Position numbers and translations under genes: made by a program. This document shows positions 11,931 through 21,490 of a stretch of DNA of 64,000 nt, piece after piece; the stretch's first letter is position 1, and the number at the start of each line of letters is the position of its first letter. A model generated the notes under the pieces. The model did not search any database. It saw only the letters and a program-made list of their open reading frames with translations, and was not told the origin of the DNA. The DNA lies in the NCBI GenBank assembly GCA_002104945.1, contig MCFH01000096.1:1-64000 (forward strand). The letters run 5' to 3'. Source of the DNA: Piromyces finnis. Its lineage: Eukaryota > Neocallimastigomycota > Neocallimastigomycetes > Neocallimastigales > Neocallimastigaceae.

Positions 11931-14319
11931 TGATATCATATTGATTTTAATTTACCTATTAAAATCTTTAAATGACCATATCTTCCTTAAATGACCAGTT
12001 AGAAGGACCGCGATTGTACCAAAATATAGCTTTTCCCTTAAGCTTTCTAATAAACCTGGTTTCACAGCCGTAGCACTTACAGCCGTAACGCTCGTTTTTG
12101 ACGAGTTATGCGTAGTTTCGTATTTGTTTATTTTTGGCTAAGGGTTATAGTGTATTGATATTAAATTTTTTGAAATCATAACCCTTTCACTGAATCAAAA
12201 TTTAAAAGGTGACTTTTAAAGGTGTTTTAAAATAACTGTTGGGATTATTTAATTATAATTATTATGTTTAATTAATTATAGATATTATCTGAATTTGTTT
12301 TAAATCCAGTTAATATCTTCGCAATCGTATTTATTCAACTATTTTTATTATGTTTTTATGGGAGTAGCATATCAATTAAATGATATAATTTGATAATAAT
12401 CTTAATTTTGAATTTTACTTCAAAAAGTGATTATTATATTATATCTTTGAGTATAACTATATAAGTTATATGGATTAGGAATTAAAATTGTTTTTGTAAA
12501 AATTAATAAAGTTGTTTTATTAGAAACACTTGTTTTCCTAATATTTAAATATTTAAAATTTTATTTATTTAAGTATAAAAGTGATTATTAAAATTACAAA
12601 AATATTAACTAAACTATATAATATTTCTTTATTATTAATAATAATAATGATTAAAAATGAGAATATTTACATGTATTTATATTTTCTTTTAAATTTAAAC
12701 TATTTACATTAAAACAATAAAATTAATAACTATTTACAATAAAAGTAATAAAAGTAATTAGAAATAACAATAAAAGAAATAATTAAAAGTTAAAGAATAT
12801 AAAAAGTTGTTTATTTTACAATTAATTAAAGTAATAATTATTTTTAATGTTTTAATAAAGGTGTTTAATTATATTATTTTATAACATGAATTATTATATT
12901 TGTTTACTTTTAAAGTGTAATTTACTAACGAAGTTATTAAATATTTAATTTAACAATTAATTTAACAAAAGTTATATATTTTGATCTCGATTAATTAAAG
13001 TTTATTATTTTCTTTCAATAATCAAAATATATGCAGTGTTTAGGATTAATTTCATTTTAGAATTTTGGTAAAGTACTTAATTAAACTATAACTTATTTTA
13101 AGTTACTTTTAGGGTTAACTTAAAAATCAGGTTTAATAATAATTTTATATTTATTAATTTCATTATTTATCAATTTGATGCGTTGACCGATATATTTTTG
13201 AATAATATAATGTTTTTAATAAATAATAAATTCTATATTATTATGATGAAACAATAAATTTAAAATAAAATAAAAATATGTTTTATAATTAACAAATAAA
13301 TCACTCAAAACTCGAAAATAAACTCTTATTATGTTTTAAATTAAATCTTTATTATATTTTATAATTTATTTATTATCTGTTTATGGTCTTTTTATTCTCT
13401 ATTTATTGTCCGCCCTTTATAAAGAAGAATTTTATCTTCCTTTTATACATTTTCATTTATTACATGTATTATTATTTTTAACTATTAAATATTATTATTA
13501 CTATTGTTATTATTTATTAAAATTAAAAGAATAAATTAGAATTATGTCTTAGTATTATAAAATATTATAGAATATTAATTATTTGATTTTCTTATTACTT
13601 CAAAATGTTTAAATTTAGAAAAATTATTATAAATTATCATTGACTATCATTAAATGTATAATACCTTGAATAAAATAATTAAAATTTAAAATTAAAATAA
13701 TATTAAAATAAAATTAAAATGAAATTAAAATATTAAAAGTATCAATTATTATAAACACTCATTTTATACAGAAACATAAAAGAGTTCTGTATTTTATCTT
13801 TGGAATTGTTATTATTGTTCTATTTCCAGGTTTTAAGTTTATCATTTTAGTAATAATTACTCAATTAGTTATTTATTAACTTATAAGTTTAAGAGAATTT
13901 CTAAAGAACACTTGGATAAACACTAGAATTAATGATTTGATGTATACCATTTTATTTTTAGTTTATTTATTCATTTTTATTTATTTATTATTATTTTATT
14001 ATTTTAGTACATTATTGGATTAAGTCGTTTTATTTTATTTAATAATTTATTTTATTTAATAATTTATTTTATTATTATCACTATTAGGTCGTTTTTACTC
14101 AGAATTTATTATATAATAAAGAGAATATTATTTATTTAAAGAAAGGGTTATATTTTCATAAAATTATTATTCATTCATCTTTAAGGGTTATATTTTCATA
14201 AAATTATTATTCATTCATCTTTAAGGGTTATTATTGTTTATTTTTATTATAAGTTACTATGGGTTAAGTCGTGTTTATTCAGCTAGTTTTTATCATGTTT
14301 TTATGTGAGTAGCGTATCA
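11931..14319 (-). repeat. 5' LTR of element B2, ~2.4 kb
   Basis: On the minus strand it runs from TGATACGCTACTCACAT (ending at 14319 on the plus strand) to TATGATATCA (11931), with TGATA/TATCA inverted ends. It contains a 42-bp tandem duplication near its 5' side (about 14148-14231; CATAAAATTATTATTCATTC occurs twice) and an internal LTR-like start near 12372. Its 5' edge abuts the 4-bp target duplication of element D1. Before D1 inserted, this edge lay 17 bp from the tRNA-Ser gene. Confidence 0.7.
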
Positions 14320-14323
14320 AATT

Positions 14324-15155
14324 TGCTACGGTTCAAATAAGATATCACAAAACACTTGAATAGTTATAAAAATAAAAATTTATTTAATTTTAATTTTTAT
14401 TCATTTAATTTATTTTTGATTTTTCAATTTTTAAAAATTTTCTCAAAAATCCTCGTACTTTTTCCAACTATCCATTATTTGAAATTTAATGGTTTTGGAT
14501 AGCTAAGGATTTAAATTGATTTCATTCATAATATATGGATCATTCACTATAACATATATTAATTAAATCCTTAATATATATTATGAATAATCTCTTAATA
14601 TTTGAATAGAAAATTTTTTAATTTATAATTAATAAAATTTTAATTTATGATATGTGTAACATTTTTGCATATCATATATTATATATTTTATTATGACATA
14701 TAATAAAATTATATTATTCAATTAATTATGCCCTTTTTTAGACATAAATAATAATTTTTCTGTCGAGGTATCTTCTGTTTTGTGTGTAACAGTTGCCTCT
14801 TTTAGTAAAAATTATAATTAAATTCTATGTCATAATTTCAAATTATAAAATATTATACAATAAAGTTAATTAATAAAATAAACCTTAAATAATAATAAAA
14901 TTTTGTAAAATTTATAAGTATAAAATATTATAAGTAATTATACTAATACTAATAATAAAGGTCTTAAATAACTATATACAAATAATATAACTATATAATA
15001 AAAATATGAATAATTACTAGAAAAATGTATAAAAATTATATATTATAATTTTTATATTTTAAAAATAGAGTTAAACACTAGTAAGGAATATAAATAGTTG
15101 AAGGTTAATTCCTAAAATTCTAGCTAATTCAACTATTTATGTTCATTCCTTAACA
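14324..15155 (-). repeat. 3' LTR of D1
   Basis: On the minus strand it starts TGTTAAGGAATGAAC and ends GAACCGTAGCA. A purine-rich stretch (GAAGGGCATTC, complement of about 15156-15166) lies just upstream and fits a polypurine tract. The LTR shows no difference from 20473-21304 on inspection. Confidence 0.9.
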
Positions 15156-15179
15156 GAATGCCCTTCGTTAAAACTCAAG

Positions 15180-18100
15180 CTACTCCGTTGCTGAGTTATA
15201 TTTAACGACATTTTTGAAATGTACATTTCTGTTCATTAGTACTCCAGTTTCTGGGTCTGCTAAGACTACTGTATTGAACTGTTTCTGGACCACTTTGAGA
15301 GGTCCTACAAAGTAAGGTTCCAATTTTGTTCTACTGAAGTTTCTTACCAAAACTAGGTCACCTACTTTTATTTTCTTAGCTTGGTTCATACTTAATTTTT
15401 CTTCTCTTCTCATAGACCAATATTTATTAGCCGTCTTTACATTTTCAGCAGCTTCTAGGGTCCATCGGTAGTGATTTATAAACTTTTCCAAAAGAATTTC
15501 ATCGGAACTCTTGTTTTGATCTTTAGTGGGTCGGGCAGCTATATCAAAAGGTTGTTGGTCTTCCCTACCATAAACTAGCTCAAAACTTGAATGTTTCGTA
15601 GCCGTATTCTTTGTAGTTCTTAAGGCCCAAAGCGCGGAAGGTAGAACTTCATCCCAGTCTTTACTTTCTTTCCCTAAAAGTCTTAAAAGTTTCCCAATTT
15701 CCTTATTTCGGTTTTCTGTTAATCCATTACTTTCAGGGTGGTAGGGAACTGTGAACTTCACATATACGTCATATAGGTCTAGAAATATCTTTGTCATATC
15801 TGAGGTAAATTGAGTTCCATTATCTGTAGTAATAACTTGTGGTACCCCATGTCTTGCAAACACATTTATTAAAAACTTTATCACGTCCAGAGAAGTAACA
15901 GTTTCCACCGCTTCGGCTTCTACCCATTTAGTAAAATAGTCAACTATGACTATTATATATTGTTTACTATTTCTTGTCTTAGGTAATGGCCCAATAATAT
16001 CCAAACCTAGATGTACAAATGGTCCTTCCACTTTAGTAGCTTTGTCCTCAGTTGGTTCTGGATAAGGTTGTGGTCTATTTACTTGACACTTCTCACACTT
16101 GCTAATAATTCTTTTAATATCCGCTATCATATCATTCCAATAATAATTTTTCTTTAACCTTTGATAAGTCTTATAATAACCTTCATGACCTACGTTATGT
16201 GCTTGAAATATTAACTTTACTTTTTCTTCTACAGTAGATATTAGCTGACGTAAGTTATTACCATCTACGAAATAGTCCTTCCCATCTATGGTAGTAAATT
16301 TTTCAGCTATAAACTCCTTAATAACTTTGGTTAATAACTCTTCATTATTAGTTTTATTAATTTTTGTTACCAGTATCTTTTTCTCCTCTTTATTCTTCAT
16401 TCTTGATAATGCATCAGCTATAACATTATTCTTTCCTTTATCATATTGAATATCAATATCCAACTGACTTACTGTAAGACACCATCTGTTGTGACGTGCA
16501 CTATTTGGTTCCTTATTTTTAAATAAACCCAAAAGTGGTTTATGGTCCGTATAAACCATAGTAGTGTACGGGTTTCCTAAAATATAAGGTTTTAACTTAC
16601 TCACGCAAAAGAATAACGCAGCACCTTCTAACTCTGTTATTCCATAGTTCTTCTCCGCTTTACTAAGACTTCGACTAATATAATGTACCGGGTGTTCTAT
16701 TTTGTTAGTTTCATCTTCTTGTAATAAAACACCACCCACTCCTTCATACGACGCGTCCGTACGTATGATAAAAGGCTTATCAAATTCAGGAAACTTTAAA
16801 ATGGGAGCGTTTATCAGTTTTTCTTTTAATACTTTAAATGCTTTTTCATGTTTTTCTTCCCATTTATATCGTACATTTTTCTTTAATAACTCACATAAGG
16901 GCGCGGTTACTTGAGAATAATTAGGAATAAAATTTCGATAATATCCTACTGCACCCAAAAATGAACGTAACTCATGAATATTTCCTGGAGCTTCCCACTT
17001 CCTTATGGCTTCTATTTTACTTTCCAAAGGACTCAAACCTTTAGTAGATAACCTGTGACCTAATACATTTACTTCTTCCTTCATAAAACTACATTTCTCA
17101 AGATTTATTTTTAATTCATTTTCTTTCAATATTTCAAATACTCTCTTAATATGTTCCATGTGTTCTTCCACACTCTTGGAATATATGAGTACATCATCAA
17201 TAAAATTATATACACAATTTCCTATTAAAGGAAATAATATCTTATTCATTTCCCTCTGAAAAGTTGCTGGTGCATTAGTTAACCCAAACGGCATGACCTT
17301 AAACTGATAGTTACCAAACTTGGTAGTAAAACTAGTAACCTCAGTGCTTTCCTCATGCATAGAAATTTGATGATAACCTGAATATAAGTCCATAGTAGTG
17401 AATATTTTGGCTCCGTTCAGACTATCAAATATTTCATCAATATAGGGGAGTGAATAAGAGTCCTTTTCCGTGAGGTCGTTCACTCTCCTATAGTCCACAC
17501 ACATTCTCCACTTACCATTATGTTTTGGAACCAGAACTACAGGGGAGGACCATTCTGAATAGGACGGCTCTATTAACTTTTTTTCTATTAGCTTAGTTAA
17601 CTCTTCTTTTAGTATATCTGATTTAAATTTAGTTAACCTATAAGCTCTTTGTTTAACTGGTTTTACACCAGCCTTTAGATTTATTTTATGTGGTGATAAT
17701 TTAGAAGGCGTTAATTCCTCAGAAGACGTCGCAATAATCTCTAAGTTTTCTTCCAAAAGTCGGAGTATTTCTTTCCGTTTATCTTTTGGTAAGGTGTTCA
17801 AGAATATCTCATTGTGTATATACTCCTGAGGTGGTAAACCTTCAATAGACTTCAAGCTTTTAGTATCTCCATCTGGTATCTTCTTAATAGTACATACCAA
17901 TTTTCCTTCATTATAATATTGGTTATTGATAGGTACTATTTCTTCTACTACACCTCTTTCTTTCACTTGACATAAGCTCTTGGTTACTGGATTTATATAT
18001 AATAAATTATCTACTTGAGTTTTATAATTTATTAACATATCATAGAACGGTTCTTCTTTTTCAAGTATTCTGAAGTCAACCACTAGTTCTACCTCTCCTA

Positions 18101-19157
18101 TTCTAACTGGTATACACACCACAGTACCCTCAGAGTATTCTTCATCAGTAGTAGCTAGTCGAATACGTCCTTTGCTTATTCCTACCACTTCATATTCCTT
18201 TGGTAGTCTTTTGTAAAAAGAAGATGTAATAACATTTAAGTTACTACACGTATCCACCAGTAGTTTTCCTGGTATTCCATCCACAGTCGCATCCACCATT
18301 GCTATATCCTCTTCTGAAGCTTCATTATTCTTACTTATATAGTCATGGTAGATATTATTTAATAAGGTTGTAGTAGCTACTATGTTATTTAATGCACCTG
18401 ATACCTTGCTTTGTACTTTCTCTAACTTTAGTCCTTGGGAAAGTTGTGTTCTTATTTTTGGGCATACATTAAATAACTGTCCATAAGTAATATCACATTT
18501 AGCTGTGTTTAAATCTTCAAAAATATCATAATCACTGGTATCACCTCTCATTTGGATATTACGTGTGACTTTCTCCTCTTTAGTTTTATCTTTTTCTTTA
18601 TCTTTAGTCATTTTCAATAACGTCGGTAGAATATCTGTATTTTTCTTTTTAGCTTTTTCTACTTCTACTTTATCTTCCGTATCAATACTGACCTCCATAT
18701 CTTCGTTTTCTTCTCTTTCGTCTTTATTTATGGGGGTTGGTGGTTTACTTCTTTGTTTTTCTCTGAGTCTTTTACTTTTTTCTTTTTCCTTGTTAATATT
18801 AGGTTGACTCAGAACAGACGTGTCAAGTTGGTTCTTGGGTTGTGATGGTGAACCTGATTCTAAACTCTCATTACTGAGTTCACGTTCTTGTTGCTTCCTA
18901 GTAGCAGGGGTAACTATTGGTCTTGGGTCTTCTTTTAATGATTTTTGTACTCTTTTCTTGGAAGAGTCTTCTTCATCATTAGCTTTTCTTTTAGCTGCAG
19001 CAATAATTTTATCTTCAATAGAAGATATTTCTTCATTATCTGATAAGTCAGAATACTCAGAATATTCAGAGTACTCATTATTATCAACTGAACTGTTATT
19101 AAGTGAAGCTATTTTTGGATTACTGGGAGTGCTTCTTCTCCCACTATCTAATTTAAA
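15180..19157 (-). CDS. Ty3-type Pol of D1 (protease, RT, RNase H, integrase)
   Basis: The frame is open from the -1 slip site at 19157 to the stop at 15180, about 1325 codons; the first ATG is at 18698. Domains in order, numbered from that ATG: an acidic/basic linker; a segment YDIFEDLNTAKCDITYGQLF shared with element E; protease with catalytic Asp-149 in LLVDTCSNLNVI, where the usual DTG/DSG is DTC; RT with CVDYRR, MPFGLTNAPATFQ and active site FIDD; RNase H (RTDAS, YTDHKP); an HHCC zinc domain (H-x-x-G-H then CEKCQ); integrase with LDIIG, TTDNGTQF and SNGLTENRN giving D, D, E. The C-terminus has a short GPLKVV-type motif and I see no chromodomain. It should cut Gag-Pol, copy the RNA and insert the cDNA. 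D2 carries the same DTC, so the change is family-wide. Confidence 0.93.
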   Translation of the reverse strand, partial: FKLDSGRRSTPSNPKIASLNNSSVDNNEYSEYSEYSDLSDNEEISSIEDKIIAAAKRKANDEEDSSKKRVQKSLKEDPRPIVTPATRKQQERELSNESLESGSPSQPKNQLDTSVLSQPNINKEKEKSKRLREKQRSKPPTPINKDEREENEDMEVSIDTEDKVEVEKAKKKNTDILPTLLKMTKDKEKDKTKEEKVTRNIQMRGDTSDYDIFEDLNTAKCDITYGQLFNVCPKIRTQLSQGLKLEKVQSKVSGALNNIVATTTLLNNIYHDYISKNNEASEEDIAMVDATVDGIPGKLLVDTCSNLNVITSSFYKRLPKEYEVVGISKGRIRLATTDEEYSEGTVVCIPVRIGEVELVVDFRILEKEEPFYDMLINYKTQVDNLLYINPVTKSLCQVKERGVVEEIVPINNQYYNEGKLVCTIKKIPDGDTKSLKSIEGLPPQEYIHNEIFLNTLPKDKRKEILRLLEENLEIIATSSEELTPSKLSPHKINLKAGVKPVKQRAYRLTKFKSDILKEELTKLIEKKLIEPSYSEWSSPVVLVPKHNGKWRMCVDYRRVNDLTEKDSYSLPYIDEIFDSLNGAKIFTTMDLYSGYHQISMHEESTEVTSFTTKFGNYQFKVMPFGLTNAPATFQREMNKILFPLIGNCVYNFIDDVLIYSKSVEEHMEHIKRVFEILKENELKINLEKCSFMKEEVNVLGHRLSTKGLSPLESKIEAIRKWEAPGNIHELRSFLGAVGYYRNFIPNYSQVTAPLCELLKKNVRYKWEEKHEKAFKVLKEKLINAPILKFPEFDKPFIIRTDASYEGVGGVLLQEDETNKIEHPVHYISRSLSKAEKNYGITELEGAALFFCVSKLKPYILGNPYTTMVYTDHKPLLGLFKNKEPNSARHNRWCLTVSQLDIDIQYDKGKNNVIADALSRMKNKEEKKILVTKINKTNNEELLTKVIKEFIAEKFTTIDGKDYFVDGNNLRQLISTVEEKVKLIFQAHNVGHEGYYKTYQRLKKNYYWNDMIADIKRIISKCEKCQVNRPQPYPEPTEDKATKVEGPFVHLGLDIIGPLPKTRNSKQYIIVIVDYFTKWVEAEAVETVTSLDVIKFLINVFARHGVPQVITTDNGTQFTSDMTKIFLDLYDVYVKFTVPYHPESNGLTENRNKEIGKLLRLLGKESKDWDEVLPSALWALRTTKNTATKHSSFELVYGREDQQPFDIAARPTKDQNKSSDEILLEKFINHYRWTLEAAENVKTANKYWSMRREEKLSMNQAKKIKVGDLVLVRNFSRTKLEPYFVGPLKVVQKQFNTVVLADPETGVLMNRNVHFKNVVKYNSATE
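19124..19157 (-). promoter_or_regulatory. -1 ribosomal frameshift signal, TTTAAAT plus hairpin (D1)
   Basis: On the minus strand Gag ends CAT TTA AAT TAG, so T TTA AAT (19157-19151) is in frame with the stop directly after it. Seven nt later a 6-bp hairpin TGGGAG/CTCCCA (19143-19138 with 19129-19124) has an 8-nt loop. Pol is continuously open in the -1 frame. Confidence 0.82.
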
Positions 19158-20068
19158 TGACCTTTTCTGGCCTTTTGTTTGTTTTCTTCTACTATGGCAC
19201 TCAGCTTAGGACAATGATATTGAAAGTGTCCCTTCTCGTTGCAAAAGTAGCAAGTTTTGATAGTTAAGTTTCTCATTTTCTCCGTCAACTCATTCATAGG
19301 ATCTTTCTTATCATTACCATAATTCGCTATTGTTGGCTTCTTGTTCCTTTCATAGCTATCTTCTTTTCTTTCATATTTATTTTTATATCTTTTATCAGAG
19401 TTAGAAGAGGTGGATACATCATAATTGTTAGCTTTATGACGATTTCTTAAATTTAGTCTGTCCCCATCTTCGGCAAGCTTGTAGGCTTCTGCTAAGGTAA
19501 CTTCTTTTTCCCTACGCACATTTTCCCAGGCTTTATAGTTAGGCTCAATGGAATCTAAGTAATCTTCAACATCTACTTTCCTTCTACGCTTCTTGTCTAG
19601 TTTGACATACAAGGAACGGTACCTTATGTTGAAGTCTTTTACTTTTTCATTCTTTTTGATTCGCATATCCCTAAGCTCCTTGAGAAGTTCTATTTGATCT
19701 TCCTTTACTCCATAAAATTCTTCTAACATAGTGACTATCTTTTTAAGGGAAGGGTAGTGAGCTCTTCTCTTTCCTCTACCTTCATCTTCTTCATCACTAT
19801 CTTCACTGTCTTCATCACTTTCGAAGTCCTTATTAGGATTCAACTCTTGAATAAGTTCATTTGGTGTTCCTGTAGTAGTAAACAAACAAGCTAGAAACAC
19901 CATTTTTGGACTTTTAACATCTTGAAGCATAGTCCAATACTTTAATTGACTATACCAAGTCTTAATGTCCAAATTATCTTCGGTTAATCTAGTGACATGC
20001 TTTAATTCCTTCATTAATTTAGCAAAGTCAATAGATTTATCAGCTCCCGTACTCATTTTTATATACAA
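19148..20068 (-). CDS. Ty3-type Gag of D1
   Basis: This 306-residue nucleocapsid/capsid precursor begins MYIKMSTGADKSIDF; a second Met at residue 5 is an alternative start. It has an acidic stretch (DSEDSDEEDE) near residue 92, a capsid-like helical region (KKIVTMLEEFYGV, MRIKKNEKVKDFNIRYRSL), a basic region, and a C-terminal CCHC zinc knuckle (CYFCNEKGHFQYHCPK) for RNA binding. It ends at TAG 19148-19150, directly after the slippery site that lets a fraction of ribosomes enter pol. The D2 copy at 46778 differs in only a few residues. Confidence 0.92.
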   Translation of the reverse strand: MYIKMSTGADKSIDFAKLMKELKHVTRLTEDNLDIKTWYSQLKYWTMLQDVKSPKMVFLACLFTTTGTPNELIQELNPNKDFESDEDSEDSDEEDEGRGKRRAHYPSLKKIVTMLEEFYGVKEDQIELLKELRDMRIKKNEKVKDFNIRYRSLYVKLDKKRRRKVDVEDYLDSIEPNYKAWENVRREKEVTLAEAYKLAEDGDRLNLRNRHKANNYDVSTSSNSDKRYKNKYERKEDSYERNKKPTIANYGNDKKDPMNELTEKMRNLTIKTCYFCNEKGHFQYHCPKLSAIVEENKQKARKGHLN

Positions 20069-20472
20069 GTTTTAAATAAAGATAAAAATACAATTTTACA
20101 ATAATATTAAAGAATGAAACAAGTTTAAAAAAAAAATAATTTTCTTTTATAAGAATTTAAAAGAATGAATTACAACAATATTTGAAATATATTTAATTAA
20201 CAACACTAATAATTATTCTCTTTAGTTAAACTAGTAATACCAATATAAAATACTTCCTTAACTGCACCAATTAACAATATTAATTTCTCTCTATTAACTA
20301 TTTTAATTGTGCCTTGAAGTATATAACTTTTTATTATACTAGTATAACCCTCTTTTGAATTATTAACTATTTTAATTAAATAATAATACAAAAATAAATA
20401 TAAAAATAACTATAAAAATGTAGTGTGATATCAATATGTTATTATTATCCCCGATATCTCCACCATTAATTA
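20069..20472 (-). other. D1 leader with candidate primer-binding site
   Basis: On the minus strand TGGTGGAGATATCGGGG (20465-20449) starts 7 nt after the LTR. It has the form expected for a complement of a tRNA 3' end: TGG, then a discriminator position and a 7-nt acceptor strand. It matches none of the three tRNAs in this window. A 61-codon ORF in the leader is frameshifted in D2, so it is not a conserved gene. Confidence 0.5.
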
Positions 20473-21304
20473 TGCTACGGTTCAAATAAGATATCACAAA
20501 ACACTTGAATAGTTATAAAAATAAAAATTTATTTAATTTTAATTTTTATTCATTTAATTTATTTTTGATTTTTCAATTTTTAAAAATTTTCTCAAAAATC
20601 CTCGTACTTTTTCCAACTATCCATTATTTGAAATTTAATGGTTTTGGATAGCTAAGGATTTAAATTGATTTCATTCATAATATATGGATCATTCACTATA
20701 ACATATATTAATTAAATCCTTAATATATATTATGAATAATCTCTTAATATTTGAATAGAAAATTTTTTAATTTATAATTAATAAAATTTTAATTTATGAT
20801 ATGTGTAACATTTTTGCATATCATATATTATATATTTTATTATGACATATAATAAAATTATATTATTCAATTAATTATGCCCTTTTTTAGACATAAATAA
20901 TAATTTTTCTGTCGAGGTATCTTCTGTTTTGTGTGTAACAGTTGCCTCTTTTAGTAAAAATTATAATTAAATTCTATGTCATAATTTCAAATTATAAAAT
21001 ATTATACAATAAAGTTAATTAATAAAATAAACCTTAAATAATAATAAAATTTTGTAAAATTTATAAGTATAAAATATTATAAGTAATTATACTAATACTA
21101 ATAATAAAGGTCTTAAATAACTATATACAAATAATATAACTATATAATAAAAATATGAATAATTACTAGAAAAATGTATAAAAATTATATATTATAATTT
21201 TTATATTTTAAAAATAGAGTTAAACACTAGTAAGGAATATAAATAGTTGAAGGTTAATTCCTAAAATTCTAGCTAATTCAACTATTTATGTTCATTCCTT
21301 AACA
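20473..21304 (-). repeat. 5' LTR of D1
   Basis: This 832-bp LTR has TG...CA ends and sequence equal, as far as I can see, to the 3' LTR at 14324-15155. Equality of the LTRs implies a recent insertion. Its 5' edge (21304) borders the AATT duplication and then 13 bp of host DNA before the tRNA-Ser gene. Confidence 0.9.
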
Positions 21305-21321
21305 AATTAAATTAATTATTA

Positions 21322-21403
21322 GTTACTTTGGCGGAGTGGTTAACGCGGTGGCCTGCTAAGCCATTTCCCTTTGGGAGCGCAGGTTCGAGTCCTGCAGGTG
21401 ACG
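21322..21403 (+). tRNA. tRNA-Ser (GCU)
   Basis: This is an 82-nt class II tRNA with acceptor arms GTTACTT and AGGTGAC, discriminator G, A box TGGCGGAGTGG, anticodon GCT at 21355-21357 in loop CTGCTAA, a long variable arm, and B box GGTTCGAGTCC. There is no intron and no encoded CCA. It is followed after only 10 nt by tRNA-Met with no T-run between, which suggests a shared primary transcript. Elements D1 and B2 end just upstream. Confidence 0.95.
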
Positions 21404-21413
21404 AATAGTTATT

Positions 21414-21486
21414 GCGAAGTTGGCGCAGTCGGCAGCGCGTAAGTCTCATAATCTTAAGGTCGTGAGTTCGAACCTCACACTTCGCA
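21414..21486 (+). tRNA. tRNA-Met (CAU), elongator type
   Basis: This is a 73-nt tRNA with acceptor GCGAAGT/ACTTCGC, discriminator A, anticodon CAT at 21447-21449, and B box AGTTCGAACCT. The anticodon stem lacks the three G-C pairs of initiators and the T loop is TTCGAAC, so it is the elongator form. It is the second unit of a Ser-Met tandem. Confidence 0.94.
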
Positions 21487-21490
21487 TTTT
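21487..21490 (+). terminator. Pol III terminator of the Ser-Met tRNA unit
   Basis: TTTT follows the tRNA-Met discriminator directly. No comparable T-run separates the two tRNAs (the 10-nt linker is AATAGTTATT). Confidence 0.75.

Larger units (their letters stand above)
8848..14067. repeat. Right arm of large inverted repeat (element B2)
   Basis: This is the reverse complement of 1-5219. The spacer between the arms is about 3.6 kb and holds remnant F and the 3' LTR of B2. Confidence 0.9.
14324..21304 (-). mobile_element. Complete Ty3-type LTR retrotransposon D1
   Basis: This 6981-bp element has two 832-bp LTRs that look identical by eye, flanked by AATT at 14320-14323 and 21305-21308, a 4-bp target duplication. 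Order on the minus strand: LTR, candidate primer site, leader of about 400 nt, gag, -1 frameshift site, pro-RT-RNase H-integrase, purine tract, LTR. Both long frames are open, so D1 may be active. Its 5' LTR edge is 17 bp upstream of the tRNA-Ser gene, a position like that used by yeast Ty3. Confidence 0.9.

Noticed and set aside
18565-19209. Ser/Leu-rich plus-strand ORFs over D1 pol, and their mirrors in D2
   Set aside because: They are shadows of the coding strand; the domain evidence lies on the opposite strand.
20206-20391. 61-codon ORF in the D1 leader
   Set aside because: The D2 leader has a one-base difference that shifts the frame, so it is not conserved. It lies between primer site and gag and looks like ordinary leader.
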